Of a stretch of 7,525 bases of DNA, positions 5,075-7,525 are shown one piece after another. Source of the stretch: Verrucomicrobia bacterium UBA2460. Lineage in GTDB: Bacteria > Verrucomicrobiota > Verrucomicrobiia > Methylacidiphilales > Verrucolacustridaceae. Under the pieces are notes generated by a model that was given only the letters and a program-made list of their open reading frames with translations, was not told the DNA's origin and did not search any database. Within the stretch, counting starts at the first letter, position 1. Each line of letters begins with the position of its first letter. The position numbers and the translations under genes were made by a program. Location: contig DDPU01000038.1 in assembly GCA_002342345.1 (NCBI GenBank), forward strand, positions 2,289 through 9,813. The letters run 5' to 3'.

Positions 5075-6232
5075 ATGACCACCTCCGCCCTGACCGCACG
5101 CGTGATCATGCTGAACTCCCGGCTCCGCGGCGGAGGAACGGACACCCAATGCCTGGCCCTGGCGCAGGGACTGACCGAACAAGGCTGGGAAGTCCTCACG
5201 GCAGGCCCCGATTCCGCGCCACTCTCCGCCGAGGCGCCAGCCCTCCAGGCATTGCCCCGGTTCCGGCCGCTGCAGGTCGCCGCGCTCGCGGGACTGCTGC
5301 GAAGGTCCCGCGCCCGGATCGTGCACGCCCACCACGGGGACGACTACTGGACGGCGTTGCTGGCCGCCCAACTGGCCCAAACCCGGCCCAAGGTCGTCTT
5401 CTCCCGGCACCTCGCGAAAAGCCCCCGCGCCGCGATCAGCCGGAGGCATCTCTTTGCCCGGGCGGACGCGATCATCGCCGTTTCCGATTTCGTGCGCCGG
5501 GTGCTGGCCGAAGGCCACCGGGATCCGGCCTCACCCGTGCCGGAGAGGCACTTCCGGCCCCCCTGTTTTCTGGATCCCCGGAAAATCCACGTCATCCACA
5601 CGGGAATCGACACCCGCAGGTTCTTTCCCCGTGACCGCGCCTTCACGGAGGCCGCCCGGCGCACCCTCGGCCTGAAGCCCGGCGAAACCGCCTTCGGGGT
5701 GGTCGGAGGCTTCGATCTGCCGGTCGGAAAAGGGCAGCGCATTTTTCTGCGGGCCGCCCGTGAGGTGATGCGGCGCCTGCCCAAATCAAGTTTCCTGCTG
5801 GCGGGAACCGGAAGCATGGAGGCGACCCTCGAGGAGGACATCCACCACCATGGTCTGGCCGGCCGGGCCCGGCTCCTCGGCCAACAGCCCGATCCCGTGG
5901 CGCTTCATCACGCCCTCGACATCCTCGTCCACCCTCAAATCGCCACGGAAGCTTTTCCATCGGTCGTGCTGGAGGCCCACGCCTGCGGCCGGCCGGTGAT
6001 CGCCTCCCGGCTCGACGGCATTCCCGAAGCCTGGGCCCCCGGGGCCCTCGGCCACCTGGTGCCGCCCGGGGATGCCGGCGAGCTTGCCGCCACCATGGTC
6101 GGACAGGCGGAACACCCCTCCCCGACGGAAGCGGAGCGGACCGCCGCCCATGCCCGCGTGGCTGCGGAGGCCTCCCTGCCGGTTCAGGCACGGAAGGTGG
6201 GAGATCTTTACCGCCGGCTGATGGCGCGGTAG
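5075..6232 (+). CDS. Family 4 glycosyltransferase (GT-B fold)
   Basis: This 385-residue protein has the layout of GT4 glycosyltransferases, which transfer a sugar from an activated donor to glycans or lipids at the cytoplasmic face of the membrane. The N-terminal acceptor domain opens with a beta strand and a Gly-rich loop, RLRGGGTDTQ (residues 16-25). The linker carries IHVIHTGIDTRRF (about 172-184), the usual boundary before the donor domain. The donor domain shows GKGQ, LLAGTGSME, DILVHPQ and the E-x7-E motif EAFPSVVLE (Glu292 to Glu300), then ACGRPVIASRLDGIPE, where nucleotide-sugar binding is expected. The length is normal. No ribosome binding site precedes the ATG, and in-frame GTG (codon 10) and ATG (codon 12) are possible alternatives. 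Position after the outer-membrane gene suggests envelope polysaccharide or glycolipid work; donor and acceptor cannot be told. Confidence 0.9.
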   Translation: MTTSALTARVIMLNSRLRGGGTDTQCLALAQGLTEQGWEVLTAGPDSAPLSAEAPALQALPRFRPLQVAALAGLLRRSRARIVHAHHGDDYWTALLAAQLAQTRPKVVFSRHLAKSPRAAISRRHLFARADAIIAVSDFVRRVLAEGHRDPASPVPERHFRPPCFLDPRKIHVIHTGIDTRRFFPRDRAFTEAARRTLGLKPGETAFGVVGGFDLPVGKGQRIFLRAAREVMRRLPKSSFLLAGTGSMEATLEEDIHHHGLAGRARLLGQQPDPVALHHALDILVHPQIATEAFPSVVLEAHACGRPVIASRLDGIPEAWAPGALGHLVPPGDAGELAATMVGQAEHPSPTEAERTAAHARVAAEASLPVQARKVGDLYRRLMAR

Positions 6233-6363
6233 CAGCCCGACCTTTCCGCCGTTGTTTGCGGGAAAAAACCGAAGCGTTCCCCGCCTCCCCCGGATCCGGC
6301 CCCAAAGATGCAGATTTTACGGGGGCTTGAGCTACTCCACTTTTTCGCCCAATCTTTGCCGTT

Positions 6364-7326
6364 ATGCCCATTCACGATTCCATCCTCAGCACGGTTGGCA
6401 AAACACCCCTGGTCAAATTGCAGCGGGTCAGCGCGGGATTGCCTGCAACCGTGGCCCTGAAATGCGAGTTTTTCAATCCCCTGGGCAGCGTGAAGGACCG
6501 GATCGGCGCGGCGATGATTGCCGCCGGGGAGAAGGAAGGCAGGATCACGCCGAAAACCACGATCATCGAACCCACCTCCGGCAATACCGGCATCGCCCTG
6601 GCGTTCGTGGCCGCGGCCAAAGGCTATCGCCTGATCCTCACGATGCCGGAAAGCATGAGCCTGGAGCGCCGCACCCTCCTCGCGCTGCTGGGCGCCAAAC
6701 TGGAGCTCACGCCCGCCACCGAAGGCATGAAGGGTGCGATCGCCCGCGCCGAGGCCCTCGCGAAGGAAATCCCCGAATCCTGGATACCCCAGCAGTTCAA
6801 GAACCCCGCCAACCCGGCAATCCACCGCCAGACCACCGCCGAGGAAATCTGGGGCGATACCGACGGCAAGGTGGACATGCTGGTCTCCGCCGTGGGCACC
6901 GGCGGCACCATCACGGGCGTGGCGGAGGTCATCAAGCCGCGGAAAAAATCCTTTCAGACCGTGGCCGTCGAACCCAAGGATTCGCCGGTCATCTCCCAGA
7001 CCCGATCCGGCCAACCGGTGAAGCCGGGCCCCCACAAAATCCAGGGCACCGGCGCGGGTTTTGTGCCGGACAATCTGCACCTCGATATCGTCGATGAGGT
7101 GGTGACGGTTTCCAACGATGACGCGTTCGCGATGGCGCGCCGGATCTGCAAGGAAGAGGGCATGCTCGTCGGCATCTCCACCGGCGCCAACGTGCACGCC
7201 GCCCTCGAGGTGGCCAAGCGACCGGAGCACAAGGGCAAGCTCATCGTGACGATCGGGTGCAGCACCGGGGAGCGCTATCTCACCACCGCATTGGCCGAGG
7301 AGGCCCGCCGCCTCGTCGGCGGTTGA
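6364..7326 (+). CDS. cysK: Cysteine synthase (O-acetylserine sulfhydrylase)
   Basis: This PLP enzyme makes cysteine from O-acetylserine and sulfide, the last step of sulfate assimilation, in the cytoplasm. All family landmarks are present in 320 residues, the normal length. The cofactor lysine is Lys44 in NPLGSVKDR. The substrate loop PTSGNTG lies at residues 70-76. The phosphate-binding loop GTGGTITG lies at 178-185. The [14 protein letters not shown] stretch is characteristic of CysK-type enzymes, and GISTGAN stands where the PLP-ring-contacting serine is expected. CysM or a cystathionine beta-synthase-like enzyme is less likely, because no extra C-terminal domain is present. The ATG has no evident ribosome binding site. 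The 131-bp gap upstream separates it from the glycosyltransferase, with no convincing promoter or terminator. An unrecognised gene begins 5 bp after its stop. Confidence 0.95.
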   Translation: MPIHDSILSTVGKTPLVKLQRVSAGLPATVALKCEFFNPLGSVKDRIGAAMIAAGEKEGRITPKTTIIEPTSGNTGIALAFVAAAKGYRLILTMPESMSLERRTLLALLGAKLELTPATEGMKGAIARAEALAKEIPESWIPQQFKNPANPAIHRQTTAEEIWGDTDGKVDMLVSAVGTGGTITGVAEVIKPRKKSFQTVAVEPKDSPVISQTRSGQPVKPGPHKIQGTGAGFVPDNLHLDIVDEVVTVSNDDAFAMARRICKEEGMLVGISTGANVHAALEVAKRPEHKGKLIVTIGCSTGERYLTTALAEEARRLVGG

Positions 7327-7331
7327 GCGGG

Positions 7332-7525
7332 ATGCCCAAATCCAAAAAAAAATCCGTCCGCCGGACCGCCCCCAAGGCTTCCCTTTTTCCTGCGCCCACC
7401 CTGGCTCCGAAGATCTTGGAAGAGGCGGCACAGGGCTGGCTTCAGTCCTCCGGCGGGACCGCCCCGGTCCACCCGCCCAGCCGCGCCGCCTCCGATCACC
7501 GCCTGACGGAAGCTTTGACGGAGAC
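7332..7525 (+). CDS. Unrecognised protein, N-terminal part only
   Basis: The frame opens with an ATG five bases after the cysteine synthase stop and stays open to the window edge, giving 64 codons of a longer gene. The N-terminus is strongly basic (MPKSKKKSVRR), followed by a Pro/Ala-rich stretch and a possible helix (KILEEAAQGWLQ, about residues 27-38). There is no signal peptide or membrane segment in the visible part, and the basic tail could contact nucleic acid. Only GCGGG precedes the ATG, a poor ribosome site, so translation may depend on coupling to the upstream gene. The tight spacing suggests one transcript with the cysteine synthase. I cannot assign a function from this fragment. 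Confidence 0.6.
   Translation, partial: MPKSKKKSVRRTAPKASLFPAPTLAPKILEEAAQGWLQSSGGTAPVHPPSRAASDHRLTEALTE

Noticed and set aside
6233..6363. Possible terminator or promoter between the glycosyltransferase and cysK
   Set aside because: CCGGATCCGG is a palindrome without a T-run, and the TTCCGC/GCGGGAA pairing is followed by A rather than T. TTGAGC with CAATCT is too poor a -35/-10 pair to call.
6208..7431. Minus-strand frame of 407 codons opposite cysK
   Set aside because: It is the Gly/His/Asp-rich antisense shadow of a clear cysteine synthase.

Overview
The window is GC-rich chromosomal DNA from a Gram-negative bacterium. A FecR-type secreted protein, an outer-membrane beta-barrel protein, weak Shine-Dalgarno use at several starts and the general protein style suggest a member of the Verrucomicrobiota/PVC group. 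That placement is an inference; no rRNA or marker gene is present to settle it.

Layout, left to right. A FecR-domain exported protein runs on the minus strand off the left edge (1-1522). It is preceded by a markedly AT-rich spacer (about 1560-1730) that holds candidate promoters and two inverted repeats. Next, also on the minus strand, is a compact pair of overlapping small genes, each with a good ribosome binding site: a 63-residue protein with two CxxC motifs (1898-2089) and a 51-residue two-helix membrane protein (1750-1905). Only 55 bp away, on the plus strand, is a WYL-domain transcriptional regulator (2145-3140). The shared 55-bp spacer carries two adjacent TCCTA/TAGGA palindromes, the second covering the regulator's ribosome binding site and start codon.

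The rest is on the plus strand. A signal-peptide-bearing outer-membrane protein (3261-5051) appears to contain two consecutive beta-barrel regions. A family 4 glycosyltransferase (5075-6232) follows 23 bp later. After a 131-bp gap comes a cysteine synthase (6364-7326), and 5 bp after that the beginning of an unrecognised lysine-rich protein (7332 to the right edge).

The most interesting unit is the divergent locus at 1750-3140. A ligand-sensing WYL regulator faces a two-gene micro-operon of a zinc-ribbon-like protein and a small membrane protein, with operator-like DNA between them. The arrangement suggests that the regulator controls itself and the two small genes. The function of the small genes is unknown. 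The remaining genes look like ordinary envelope and housekeeping functions. No tRNA, rRNA, CRISPR array, insertion sequence or attachment site was seen.
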